Of a stretch of DNA of 64,000 nt, positions 24,276 to 35,483 are shown piece after piece (position 1 is the stretch's first letter; every line of letters begins with the position of its first letter). Under the pieces are notes generated by a model. That model searched no databases. It worked only from the letters and a program-made list of their open reading frames with translations, and had not been told where the DNA came from. Origin of the DNA: Byssochlamys sp. IMV 00236 (Eukaryota > Ascomycota > Eurotiomycetes > Eurotiales > Thermoascaceae). The stretch covers positions 310,001 to 374,000 of the forward strand of contig MSJH02000817.1 in assembly GCA_001931875.2 (NCBI GenBank). The letters are read 5' to 3'. Made by a program: the position numbers and the translations under genes.

Positions 24276-25588
24276 CTATACTGAACTTCTTGGGATTTCC
24301 ATTGTCAGCGGCTGTAGGTCTATGCTCGAGACATCCAAGTCCCTTGTCACGACTATTTCACAGGGACCTCGCCCGCATCCCGGCTTACCCGGCTCAATGT
24401 GCGCGCCTGGGCCTATCTTGTTTGGGCCTTGCATCCCAGGTGATTTGATCGCGAAATCGTCGTCAAACGAGAACTCGCCCGGTGGAATAGGTCGGTCGCG
24501 GCGGCGTTTTGATCCAATGGTTGGGGGTGCGTCGTCGTATCGCGGTAAACTCTTGTCATTTTTGCGTCGGAATAGTACTGACCCAAACGTCGGAACACAA
24601 GCAACAAGGATCCCCGCGGTCATCTCGGCGATGACAAGAATCGAGCTGTCCCGCGCACAATACGTGAGATCGTCAGAAGGGCAGACCTTGGTCTGAATCG
24701 CCCGGCCAAGGTTGATGCCCGCCGTTCTGTATTGCTTGGGATTAATCCAGACGGTCCATCGTGCGAGTAGGACAGCAAAGAATACGTACATAATTCCTAG
24801 CGCGAAGGTGCCCGTGACGCCCAACTTCTTGCGGTTTGCCATGTGCAGGCGCCATACCATGGGCAATGGCAAGGAGACGACCCACAAGTCGATTCCCATG
24901 TTAAACCCAGCTGATGCATATTCAGTTAAGACGACCTCTCCACAAACACCATGGATCGATCGGTCCCAGTTGTAGGAAATAGGCCGGCACAGAAGCGCGA
25001 TGGTAAAAACGGTGGCCACCCAATAGAGGAAAACTACAGTGCCGGTCCCCATCGCGACCCAGTAGAAGGTAGTTATTTGGAAGATTTCAACGTAGAGCGC
25101 AATAATGGCCAAACGGAAGGTAGCCACCGCAGTCGCCCAGAGCCATTCTGACACAAAGAATATCTGAAATGTCAGCAGGTAAGCCGGCTAATGTGATACA
25201 CGAGATGATGACTTACTTTGAGGGCAATTGTCAACTTGTCAAGCGGCATATCCGAGACATGGTCGCCATACCCGCCTTCAACAGCTCCTGTGGATGGTTA
25301 ACAAAGCCTACTACCAGAAAACATGATGGAGAGTCATACCGACGATAACGTCAATTACATATCCTGCCAAGCAGAACTACAACCGTCAAGGCGTCAGTAA
25401 CGATTTGGAGACCGGAATCGTCCTGGGAAACCTACCAGTGATAGAAAAACGAGATAGTCATGGACTTTGAAGGGCTTTCTGCGAATGTGACTAGAAATGA
25501 TGCGAAGAACGACAGCGGTTGCGGCCAGGACGAGCAGCACCAGGCTGGCAACAATCAGCGCTGGTCCACGCGAGCCCATGTACGCCAT
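24276..25588 (-). CDS. Fungal rhodopsin-domain integral membrane protein
   Basis: Exons 25588-25436, 25376-25340, 25287-25217 and 25163-24276 give 382 residues. The N-terminus crosses the membrane (ALIVASLVLLVLAATAVVLR), and the RPFKVHDYLVFLSL step is the family's RKxxxDDYL-like loop. Later helices include VFLYWVATVFTIALLCRPIS and AGFNMGIDLWVVSLPLPMVW, and LGVTGTFALGIMYVFFAVLL. This matches the large fungal rhodopsin-like (PTH11/SAT4-type) family of seven-helix proteins. There is no lysine-bearing opsin motif, so light sensing is not implied. The C-terminus is a hydrophilic cytosolic tail. The family's function is mostly unknown; several members lie in biosynthetic clusters. It is divergent from the methyltransferase at 26246. 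Confidence 0.87.
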
Positions 25589-26245
25589 GGTCGCTCTCTT
25601 CTTCCTAGAAAGAACCTTGCTCCACGTTTCGAATGTCCACGACTCCAGAAAGTAGACACCATATTGTCAGAGATATATCTATCCGTGAATTGATAATCGA
25701 GGTGATCGACTGGGAAAGCGCAGAGTGTTGGGGGCCTGAGTATGCAGTCTGTACACTATGTACAACATCAACTGTGCATAACGGCCCCCACGTAACATCC
25801 GGGAATACATGACATTACGTCTCATATCCATGTCAATAGCAGTGTATGCAGCATGCATACACTACGGTTGCACTAGCAATTGATGCTTGAGTGTTGGTCG
25901 GAAAGAAGAGATGATGTCTTTAGTTTGGGGGCCATATGCACCCTGCGGCAATCTGCATTAAGAACCCCGGATCAGGAACTATTCTCTGTTTATCTGATGT
26001 GCAGAAGCCGATAGCGCAACTTGAGAGCTTAACACCCCATACCTTTTCGAGTTTCCATTGCGAAGATACCGCCGCCATGACCCGGAGCAGATGTATACCA
26101 GGAAACCCTGGCGGTTAGTAGGCATTCTATTCTGCGAGTGACGGGGCATATTTAGGAACTGTTGCACCTTCACGGGAGCCTAAGTTCTTATCCATCAACT
26201 ATACCATCCGCATCTATTCGTTGACTGGTCCCTGAGTTATCCACC
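25589..26245. promoter_or_regulatory. Divergent promoter of the rhodopsin-domain and methyltransferase genes
   Basis: A 657 bp spacer between divergent starts. It contains the inverted repeat annotated separately and several TGTACA-like elements near 25750. A short CCACC context precedes the methyltransferase ATG. Confidence 0.5.
25843..25861. promoter_or_regulatory. Inverted repeat TGTATGC-N5-GCATACA
   Basis: Seven-base arms are perfect complements around a 5-bp centre, in the middle of a divergent promoter. This is the geometry of a dimeric regulator site, but no known factor is assigned. Confidence 0.4.
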
Positions 26246-27145
26246 ATGTCCGACTCGTACGTGGAAGTCATGAGTCGTCACCAAGCTGAAGCTTCCAGAC
26301 TCGATCAGCAGTTTGATCTGCTCACCAAGTGAGTTCCGTCGGAGGCAGGCCAAATTTCTTCGTCGTTACTGATTAGCAACGAGCACAGAAACCTGAGTTA
26401 CCTTGTGCATCCTGAAATCGCCCAGCGGCTGCCCCCAAATCCTCGGATCGCCGATGTGGGCACTGGCACGGGGATCTTCCTCCACATGTTAGCGCCCGTT
26501 TATTCATCCGCCACGCTAGATGGATATGATCTTTCGCCAGCCCTATTCTATCCTCCCTCTAGCCGCCCACCTAACGTCAACCTATCTACCCTGGATGCTC
26601 GGCAGCCCGTGCCTCCGGCATTACGTGGCACTTATGACTTAGTGCATGTTCGCTTGATAGCAGCTGGTCTGCAGCCAGATGAATGGAGCAGCGTAGTACA
26701 GAACTTGGCACAGCTTCTGAAGCCTGGGGGTGCGATGCAGTGGGAGGAGTGCAATTTCATTGGAGTCCAACACTATCGTGGCCAGCCGGAATCGACAGTG
26801 GCAGCGGCACGCTTCATGGGACGTTTATTCCGGGACGGCCTGCAGACTCGGTTCTCACACGGCTGGTCTACTCTGCCGCAGGATATGAAAGCCGCCGGAT
26901 TGGAGCAGGTGCAGGAGGACATTGTCAGCTCAGATCGACTCCCGGAAACTCGTAAAGCCCTGACAGCAAACGGAATGACTGCGATATTCTCGTGGGCACG
27001 ACTCATGGCCTCGAAGGGCGCTCCCGGCGCCTTGAGCTCAGAACGGTTGGACGAACTGGAGCGGCAAGCAGAGGCAGATATCCAGTCGGGATGCTACGTG
27101 AGGTTTGACATTCATGTCTCGTGGGGATTCCTTCCAAACAAGTAG
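26246..27145 (+). CDS. SAM-dependent methyltransferase, LaeA/UMTA-like
   Basis: Exons 26246-26328 and 26377-27145 give 283 residues, joined at AA/C. The N-terminus (SRHQAEASRLDQQFDLLTK, then HRNLSYLVHPEI) is typical of fungal LaeA-like enzymes. Motif I is IADVGTGTGIF, the acidic residue after strand 2 lies in LDGYDLSPALF, motif II in GTYDLVHVRL and motif III in LLKPGGAMQWEE. Such proteins methylate O, N or C atoms of small molecules, while LaeA itself is a nuclear regulator. Here the small size and position next to a P450 favour a tailoring enzyme. Its 3' end lies only 92 bp from that of the convergent P450. Confidence 0.88.
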
Positions 27146-27237
27146 ACAAGGAGATCTCCTATACTCGAATTCTGTCATTATAATGGAAGAAACAAGAAAC
27201 AATCATATTTTATCGAAATTTCTATTCCCGGAAATAG

Positions 27238-29205
27238 CTATTGAACAAGACCTTTACTTTCTTCATTTCCAACAGGCAAAGTATCCATCCCACGCGGCAC
27301 AAAAATGAGATGAAATCGTCCAGGCCGAGCGGTAAGCTGATCCCTCATATCTCTTTCGACCGCTTCACCACTACCTTCACCGGGAGCAAACTCGATACGA
27401 TACCGAGAGATCAGGTTAGCAGCAACAAGCCGGATCTGTGCGATGGCGAGGTGTTTTCCGACACAGCTCGTGTGACCTAGTGTTGTTGTTATTATTAAGA
27501 GTTATTCCGAGGGGGGTTCATGAAAAAGAAGGAAATGAAGAGAATGCGTACCGACTCCAAAGGGAGCAAATGCACGTCTGTCCTTGATCAGTTCTGGCCG
27601 ACTATACCATCGCTCAGGAATAAAATCATTCGGTTGCTCATAAGCACACTCAACTATTCCAGATAATTAGTCATACGATCTTTGTTAGAAGCAAGCTTCA
27701 CTCACGTCTTCCAATCGTATAGCGTGGGGCGCAGATTTTCGTATTCCCAGGAATAAAGGTGTCTTCAACAGTGATACCTTCAGGGGGCGTCACTCGAGAA
27801 CTGAATGTGAGCACAGCTGGCAGAAGGCGCATTGCCTCGTTGATAGTGCCATTGAGATGCGGCAAGGCCGCCAAGGCATTTGGATCTTCGTGGTCGACGG
27901 ACATGATCTCCAAGTTGATCTTCTCAACATGCTCTGGATAGCGTGCCAGGAAATAAAACAATATAGAGAGACTGGGAGCAGTTGTGTCACTATCATAGAT
28001 AAATCAGCTGCTGGCTTTGCTTCAAGTGATCTGTGAGTAGATACTGACCTTCCAGCCACGACGAGAGTGGCAGTATCACCACTAAGCCAGCGATGTCGAT
28101 TACTATCATGTTCGCGGGTTAAATGATCCTCGATAAACCACGACGCGATATCTTTGCTCTCAACCTTCCGTTTCATCCGTCGTTCCATACACTTGTCACA
28201 GAAAGCTAACATTTGGAACCAGTCTCGTACTCTCCAAAGACCAGGAATGAATGCGAACCCCAGCCGTGGAATCCAAATTGCCGGGCTCAAGGGCCCTAAT
28301 AATGCGAGAGCAGAACGCAGCATGACAATATTCTGGTGCCAAGCCTTGTTCTTCATCATACCGAAATCTTCACTAAAGGCAAAATCTCCCATGGAATCGA
28401 AGGCAAACCAGTACATCAGCTTGTTGATATCCACTGGTCGGGAGTTCTGGGACATAACTAGACTTTCTAGAGTATGAACCTTTGCCCGAACTCTTTCATA
28501 GTATTCCATGAGAGCTTGACTCTTTGTGTCAGTACAGGCGTGGTTTTGGCTACTTAGGTACTTAGTCGGGCTGAACACGACTCACCTTTCCTGCTTAATG
28601 CCCGCTCCCACAACTTGCGGCGGGAGCTGTGCAGTTTTCGGTCCCGAGTAAAGATAGATGAAATGCGTGGATAGAGCAGATCATACCAATCGGACCGAGT
28701 GTTCTGGTTTCCGGGCCCATCCATCGCCTGGTAGGCTACTGGATGGAAAATGGTGATTTCTGCAGGACCTGTGCTATTATTTTAATATCGAAGTTTTATT
28801 GAACACTCGACAAATACCATACTCACCTGTACGCACGAAGGTTCCGTATTTTTTATGCCATTCATCCAAGACATGATGGCCGCGGGAATCACGGCACTTC
28901 CAGACATGCCATAGTTTGGTCAATGCTACTAGTCGTGGACCTGGAAAGTGCCTCAAAGGATGGAAAAATAGACGATAAATCGAGATACTTGAGAGGAGAG
29001 AGGCAAGATATAGACAGATGAGAACAGTGGCAGACAAGAGCCCATTCTGTTCGTCTTTCGATATCTCGGTTGTATATATGAATATACCAATAAGAAGATG
29101 GACAATGACGACGGCCGGAGCTCTCAAATGCCATTCTCCGTGTATGAAAACAACTTGATGTGCGAGCACACCTAGGGCGGCTGCAAGTACATTATTTCGC
29201 AACAT
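27238..29205 (-). CDS. Cytochrome P450 monooxygenase
   Basis: Six exons: 29205-28827, 28768-28586, 28514-28049, 27989-27706, 27653-27552 and 27476-27238, giving 550 residues in phase. The N-terminus has two hydrophobic segments followed by FHPLRHFPGPRL, the proline hinge of ER-anchored fungal P450s. The I-helix oxygen-activation motif is AGSDTTAP (341-348), the K-helix has NEAMRLLPA (ExxR), then PERWYSRPEL, and the haem loop FGVGHTSCVGKHLA places the thiolate ligand at Cys476. All catalytic hallmarks are intact. The substrate is unknown. The promoter is shared with the UbiA-type gene (divergent, 879 bp), the strongest hint that it oxidises that enzyme's product. Confidence 0.92.
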
Positions 29206-30084
29206 TTTTTTCGTACAGTAACTATGGGAACATTAAGATGGATGGTGAGGAGCTCTCTGCTGGTAGAATCTCTAGATATATCGCGGCAATTTTAAGACAT
29301 TCAACAATCTCTGTCCAATCAAGGCCCAAGAAAACAAGAGCATAAACATTAGGCTTATGCTCAATAACTCATACATTCACATTGGAACCTGATTCGTCCA
29401 TCCTATCCCTGCAGACCGATGCTGCAGATTGGGGGCCCTTTTTCTTATAATATCCGCCGGCATGTTACCATGTTAGCTGAAAATCGAAAAATAGTGGCTA
29501 TGTACACCGATCGGCATGATGCATACATTAGTGCGTAGACTGCGGATTGGCAATTGGCAGCTCATGTTGGGTGTCGACTTGTACAAACTAGGGACTTACA
29601 GTAGTAGGCGCTCAGACGAGCACTGGCGCTATGGTATTCCAAAATATCTGGAACTAAGGCTATCTGGTACCATTGCATATATTATTAGATAAAACGGAAG
29701 TTGCTATCATGGTGCACGGGTATTCTGGTCGTCTCCATTATATCGGCGCTACCCATTTTGGATCGAGATATCATGGCCGCTAGAGAGGAAAGGACTGGTC
29801 AAGGGCTTGTATTCCCTAGGAGAGAGCGAGCTCCAGCTCCAGCAGCTATCTAGCTATAACTATAAGCTGTGCTCTGGGCTAGGCCCCAAAGGGAAGGAGG
29901 TAGGCGATTCCAAGCCTACTAGGCCATGGGGCCCAAGAACATACAAGAAAATGAATGGAAATGTGTACTTAAAACCCATTAATAGGCCACCTACCTCCCC
30001 TTGTTAAAATGTTGAAAAAACAACCTTTGGCTCAGAAAATCAATAGAAACGAGCCGCGGTATTCTGACTCTTCTAGACGGCAAC
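29206..30084. promoter_or_regulatory. Divergent promoter between the P450 and UbiA-type genes
   Basis: Separates two divergent starts. It includes a CCGCGG palindrome near 30054 (a possible binuclear-zinc half-site pair), a GCATACA heptamer at 29521 also present in the palindrome at 25855, and CTAG/AGCT-rich sequence at 29820-29880. No element is assigned with confidence. Confidence 0.45.
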
Positions 30085-31071
30085 ATGAGAGAAAAGGTCC
30101 GTATACATTATTTTATCGCAGGCGTCAGTCAGAGCCTGATCGGACTGTTCTCCCACTGGCTATACCATTCATATTCTATCTGGCTCTTCACTTTCAGTGA
30201 CCTCAAGACCATCTTAATACCGAGTACTGTCTTTGGGATCGCAAACTCGCTGGCAGCTACGAGCTATGGCCTTCCCTCGTTATCACTCCCGCCGACGCTA
30301 AAATCCGAACTTTTTTATATTCTTTTACAACAGACCCCCGCTGTTCTTGTTTGGGTGTGGATCAATCTTCTCCCATTCACGATAAATAACCAGCGCGATA
30401 TCTCTGCCATTGCAGAGGATTCCGTGAACAAACCTTGGAGACCACTTCCGAGCAAACGCATGACGTCGGGACAAGCAAAGTACACGATGTTGGTCTTCTA
30501 TGCTGCAGCTCAGACATACAGTCTGTTATTCAGCGGAGGGCTTCGCCAGTCACTGGGCCTACTCATCCTCGGCACCTGGTACAACAACATGGGTGGCGCC
30601 GACTCAAATCCTCTAGTTCGGAACCTCATCAATGCTCTGGGGTATCTATGCTTCATATCAGGAGCGTTGGAGGTTGCTTTAGGCGGAGGTCCTCTTCATT
30701 TCTATTACTCTCAACGTCTTTTGCTGTGGCTGCTCGTCGTCGCGGGAATCATCATATCGACAGTCCATACGCAGGATATTTATGATCAGGAAGGCGACGC
30801 AGAACGGGGACGTCGCACAGTGCCATTGGTGATTGGCGACAGAGCAGCACGATGGAGTATTGCTGTCCCAATGCTAGTATGGGGCCTGTTCTGCCCGATA
30901 TTCTGGAATGTCCATGTTATATTTGCCAGTGTAAGCTGTGCATTGGCGTGGGCTGTTGCCGCACGAACGCTCCTCTTCCGCAATGTGAGAAGCGATAAGA
31001 GAACATTTATTATTTGGAACCTCTGGATTACGACTGTATATGTCATGCCATTATGTGCAAGAGTTGCATAG
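30085..31071 (+). CDS. UbiA-superfamily membrane enzyme, resembles UbiA-type terpene cyclases
   Basis: A single exon encoding 328 residues with about seven to nine membrane segments. The first acidic region is NNQRDISAIAEDSVNKPWRP (101-120), whose NKPWRPLPS step is the UbiA superfamily 'xKPxRP' turn. The second is DIYDQEGD (231-238), the DxxDxxxD diphosphate/Mg motif, followed by RGRRTVPLVIGD. The signature YNNMGGAD in the middle is shared, as I recall, with fungal proteins such as the fumagillin UbiA-type sesquiterpene cyclase. Canonical UbiA enzymes prenylate aromatic acceptors; the fungal group includes cyclases of farnesyl diphosphate, and sequence alone does not decide between them. It would sit in the ER membrane. 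Its neighbours are a P450, an oxidase and a methyltransferase. No disabling change is seen. Confidence 0.87.
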   Translation: MREKVRIHYFIAGVSQSLIGLFSHWLYHSYSIWLFTFSDLKTILIPSTVFGIANSLAATSYGLPSLSLPPTLKSELFYILLQQTPAVLVWVWINLLPFTINNQRDISAIAEDSVNKPWRPLPSKRMTSGQAKYTMLVFYAAAQTYSLLFSGGLRQSLGLLILGTWYNNMGGADSNPLVRNLINALGYLCFISGALEVALGGGPLHFYYSQRLLLWLLVVAGIIISTVHTQDIYDQEGDAERGRRTVPLVIGDRAARWSIAVPMLVWGLFCPIFWNVHVIFASVSCALAWAVAARTLLFRNVRSDKRTFIIWNLWITTVYVMPLCARVA

Positions 31072-31284
31072 GAGAACCTAGGGAACTAATGGATACCTGT
31101 GAGACCTTCATTCTTCTGTCAATGTCTATGGGAGAAGATGGTTATCCGCTTATCGCAGTCTGTGGTATTATTGACAGGGATGGAATTAGAGGAAGAAGCT
31201 CAAATCTGCTAACATAAATTCGGAATTGTCATCTTATGTACTACCTTGAATAGATTTGCAGGATCAACTCAAATTATCTGCCTT

Positions 31285-33106
31285 CTACAACTTACATAAC
31301 CTCCCATCTGCCTTCTGTATCCACTTTTCACTACCTACTCCGGTCACTGCGTAGAAGATGTGATCTGGATCATACTTCTCTTTTATTAAGGAGAGGGCCT
31401 TGTAATTCGACCCGTAGAAGACCCGTTGCCAGTGTGGCTGGTCAGAATCCGCCTCGTTGAGATAACCGCCCCCTCCGGGAGTTAATCTTTCGAGGATAGG
31501 GAGAAGTTCATTGGTGATTAGATTCCGATCAGAAAGGTCGTGATCCCAGTCAGTGTAACTCCAGGGTCTGCATGTGGGAATCAGTCAAGTTCAGAGAATC
31601 TCTAAAGAGGGGGAAAAAACATACGTCCCAATCACAAGGTCCAGTACAGACTCACGCCAGAAAGGATTTACAGCGTTGTCTGGCGTGTCTTGTCGCGAAA
31701 CATTTACTGAGATTCCCGAAAGGACCACACCAGTCTCAGAGGCGAGAATTCTCCGGAAGGCGGTCGTGAGCGCTTCAGCATTCGAATCTACTAGAGAACG
31801 TGGAATGAGTCGTCCTCCCATCTGTGCTTCGGTGATATTCGCGACTGGGTTCATCACTTGGTAGCTTTCATAATAAGTCGAGAACTCGTCAATGAAATAA
31901 GCTGCGAGAATCAGCGATTATCCTTCTATTCAGGAGATTCACTCATCACTTACTGTAGGTGATATTGCTCTTCTCTAATGCTTTGAGGGACGGGCTCAGT
32001 AGGTTCTGTAATTCAGCTTTTGTCCCCCCTGGAAGAGTCGTGGGTGTCGTGGAAAACGATGAATTGGTCAACAACCAGATGCTCACCCCGCCAGCATCCA
32101 GTATGGGATTGAGACCAGTAACGAATGTCTGCACAGCCTCAAGAAAAGTATCTTGAGAGACGCCGGTATTAGTAAAAGTCAAGTTTGCTGTCGCCGTCTG
32201 AAGTTCTGGGTAGGCTTTGCTAGTCATAGACAAGACAACCCCATATGTTCCACCTCCCCCACCCGCCAGGGCCCAGTAAAGGTCCGCATTTTCTGATGGT
32301 GATGCTGTCACAAGATCTCCATCTGCTGTGACAACCTCCCATTCCAGTACCTGGTCCGCTGCAAGACCAAACTTGGAGGCGAGTTGACCATGCCCTCCTC
32401 CTTGGGAGTAGCCTCCGGCAATGCCTACAGTTTGGCAATTGCCTCCCACCACCACGAGGCTTTGGGCGTGCGCAGCTTCGTTTACCTCAAATATCTGCAC
32501 GCCGGCTCCCACTTTGACTGCCTTCCCGGTATATGATGGAGACCGGTAATCGAGGAATTCAATATCTTTCATATGATGAGTCCAGATACCGACAGCACCT
32601 GCTCCCGTCGATTTCCCGAGATAATCATGGCCTGTATTGCGGATGACAAGGCGAATGTTGTGCCCTTTGACAAAGGCGATTGTCTTTTGGACATCCGATG
32701 CGCTACTCGCATTCACTGCATACTGGATATAGGTCCCGATGATGCAGCGTGCTTCTTTAGGAAGGAATGGATCACAGCTCTGGTTCGCGAAGAACGGAGC
32801 CATGATCGAAGAGGAGCTTTCATAATGAGTCTCTGGAAATCCCCAGACAGATTGTAACTGGGCGCATTGTGTTTCATTGTACGGCGAAAAACCATCGTTA
32901 TGGCAGGCGCTGGCGATGGGTATTGTGGCAATCAGTCTGCCTCCAATTGTCTCATTGAATTGCTGCCATTGCTGAATGGTTGGCCAACAGCTGTCGCCCG
33001 GAAAACAGCGACATGTCGAATTAGACGATGTGGAATGGACCGCAAGAACCAGGTTAAGGAAGAGGAGGAGGATTGGCCTCCATACCCGGAAAATTCGCGA
33101 AAGCAT
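31285..33106 (-). CDS. Secreted FAD-linked oxidoreductase, berberine-bridge-enzyme type
   Basis: Exons 33106-31954, 31901-31625 and 31567-31285 give 570 residues in phase. A hydrophobic signal peptide (ILLLFLNLVLAVHS) precedes a Cys-rich start. The PCMH-type FAD domain follows, with IRNTGHDYLGKS (His160) and GGNCQTVGIAGGYSQGGGHG (Cys224). Having both residues predicts bicovalent FAD attachment, as in BBE-like oxidases. The C-terminal BBE domain reads YLNEADSDQPHWQRVFYG and ends WIQKADGRLCKL. Members oxidise alcohols, sugars or do oxidative cyclisations using O2. It is convergent with the UbiA-type gene, whose end is 213 bp away, and divergent from the APH-type kinase. It could finish an oxidative step outside the ER or work on sugars independently. 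Confidence 0.92.
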
Positions 33107-33871
33107 CTTCGAACTAGGTATATCGCCTAAGGAGTTTTAATGAAGAGACACAACGGCAGGGATTGCGCAGTTATATTTAAAACAATTGTAGCTGCTGTTA
33201 TCCAGCAGACAACTTCTCCGTGGATTAACAGGTCGCGCGGTTTCTTGGCCTCAGCTGAAGGTTGCTGTTTATAGCGCCTATGCATGGGTCTCCGATGGCT
33301 CAAGGCCATTTGCAAATGGCAATTTTCAGCCCCCTTGTTTGTTGAGAGAGCGGACGGGAAACTGGCCCCCAATGGTACATTAATAATTCAAGCAGAAAAT
33401 GCAGTAGAGATGGACCGGCGGAAATGCACATGCATTAGCTTCGTTCATTCGAACAGACCTAGACTACAGTAAGTACTTAGCGATCTTAATCACATGCAAC
33501 TAGCTACAGGAAGATACCCTTTGGTAAGTCTCAGCCTCGATGTCTTCCATTCCATTCCCATCGATTTCGAAGGCGGCAACAAGGGCGGGCATACAACTCG
33601 GGAGATGCTTGGGGTAATAATCAAACGTACGGCCTTAATTCTATGCGAAACAATAAAGGCTGTGAAATTTAAAAAGAGGGTCAACACGAAGGAAAATAAG
33701 CCTTAACAACTTGTCTTTTGTTGACCCTAGAAAAAGAAGATACTACCAATTTGACTTGACACACTAAGTCATGTGGCCTTTACTTAAGGCCCTTACCCAT
33801 CTCTTGTAGCCTTTAATAAATAAATACAACAACAACAACAACTTGAAAAATTTCCTCGAGAAGCAACAATA
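33107..33871. promoter_or_regulatory. Divergent promoter between the flavo-oxidase and APH-type genes
   Basis: A 765 bp spacer. Just before the APH-type start there is an A/C-rich leader with CAACAACAACAACAA (about 33827-33841). No coding frame is supported. Confidence 0.5.
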
Positions 33872-34842
33872 ATGGCAGAAGTTGACAAGGTAAGTACAAT
33901 ATACAGCACAAGCATGGTTACAACCTAACCGTCTCATAGCCCACCAAATATAATGTTCGAGAATATGTCTGCCATATATTATCCTCGCCTATCGACGTTC
34001 GTTTTGCCCCTTCAATGAGAGACCAAGCACGACCTATCGTTACATGTGAAGAAATTCGGAATGGGAGAGACCTGTGCCCCCACAGGGTTAGTGGTCGTAA
34101 AATCCTGGAGATTAGCGGGTCTATGATTTTGAAAATAGGGTATGGGGTTTCAATGGGAGAAGCGGAAGCGATGTGCCTTGTCAGGAACCTGACGACAGTT
34201 CCTGTCCCGAAAGTTTTGAATGCTTATATGATTGAAGATATTGGGTTTATTTTAATGGAGAGGGTTCCAGGTATTCCTCTCGAAGAATGCTGGGATCGTC
34301 TTTCTATCGCTGCTCGAAAATCCATTGTACAGCAGCTCAAAGATTACGTACAGCAATGGCGCAGAATTGAAGGTACTTTTTTTGGGTCTGTGGATGGCGG
34401 CCCTTGTGAAGATGTCATATTCAAGCATCCCTGGGGAACCAAGCCCTATCGATACGGCCCGTTCCAAACGAGGAAAGAGTTCAATGCAGGCGTTGTTCTT
34501 GCTCTCCAGAGGTCAAGACCAAATGATCGACTGATTGGTAAAAGAGATTGTATCCTAGCGGATAGGATCCTTGCCTCTGGAGAAAATGGCCAAGATGAGA
34601 GGAAGATTTTCACCCATGGTGACTTGCATCCCACCAATATCATCATCGACGATGATAAGATAACTGGTATTATTGACTGGGGTGCATCAGGGTACAGTGT
34701 CGCTTCAAGGGAACACTTTGGATTGAAATGGGCAACTGATGAGCCATCATGGAGAGAGCTTTCCTCTTCGATTCTCGCCTCAGATGAGTATGAGTTCTGG
34801 GCGGATGTAAATAACTCCATGACAGACTACACGGGAATCTGA
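33872..34842 (+). CDS. APH-type phosphotransferase-family protein
   Basis: Exons 33872-33889 (MAEVDK) and 33940-34842 give 306 residues. A fungal aminoglycoside-phosphotransferase/choline-kinase-like fold: ATP-side lysine region SGSMILKIGYG, ILMERVPGIPLEECWD, the catalytic loop FTHGDLHPTNIIIDD (HxDxxxxN, about residue 232) and the metal-binding ITGIIDWGASGY. Key catalytic residues are present. Such proteins are very numerous in Aspergillus and phosphorylate unknown small molecules or are of unknown function; antibiotic resistance is not implied. It flanks the P450/UbiA/oxidase group, but membership is uncertain. Confidence 0.87.
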
Positions 34843-35483
34843 CTAAGTACATACATAACCCGGTACTTCCAACAAGCACACCAGAAAGAAAACGCGATGA
34901 GGGCGCAGCATGACAATGACTCAGTAGGAAGGAATCCTCCGCTCTAGCCCTACCCTCATCGCCTTCTCGCAAGCAGATCAAACCGTCGGAGTGGTCCCGA
35001 GCAGAAAGTCCTCAATATGCGTTTAGTGTTTGGGAAGGGAAACCGCAGCGGCGGACACAGGTATCGGAGCTTTTGTCTATCACTCCGTCAACTTTCCCGA
35101 AATGCGACGCTTGTTTTCGAAGAGGCTACAGATGCTCTGGAGGCAATCCCTGTCAACGTTGGCACAAGACAAAGATGATCTGCATAGATGCCACTGAGAC
35201 GTCCCCGAATCAGCCGGACCTTTCGCGATACATCAAATTGGCTAGTAAGTAGTAGGTATCTATCTGGGAATAAAGGTTTCTGAATTTGAATATGGAATTA
35301 CTAAAAACATCTATTGTGGCCTGGAGCTTTTCGAAATGATATCTGTGCGTCAGTATCCGGTTCTATCCACTTGACCTCTATTCTACCAGTAGCATGGCGT
35401 GAGACAACATCTTTTTGTCGGCAATGTGAGTAAGGCCGCTGAGAGTCATCCAGTTCTCGAGGTCTAGTGGAAGAAATGGACCT
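34843..35483. other. Convergent 3' spacer
   Basis: About 640 bp between the APH-type and helicase gene ends. Only short frames are present, none supported. Confidence 0.55.
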
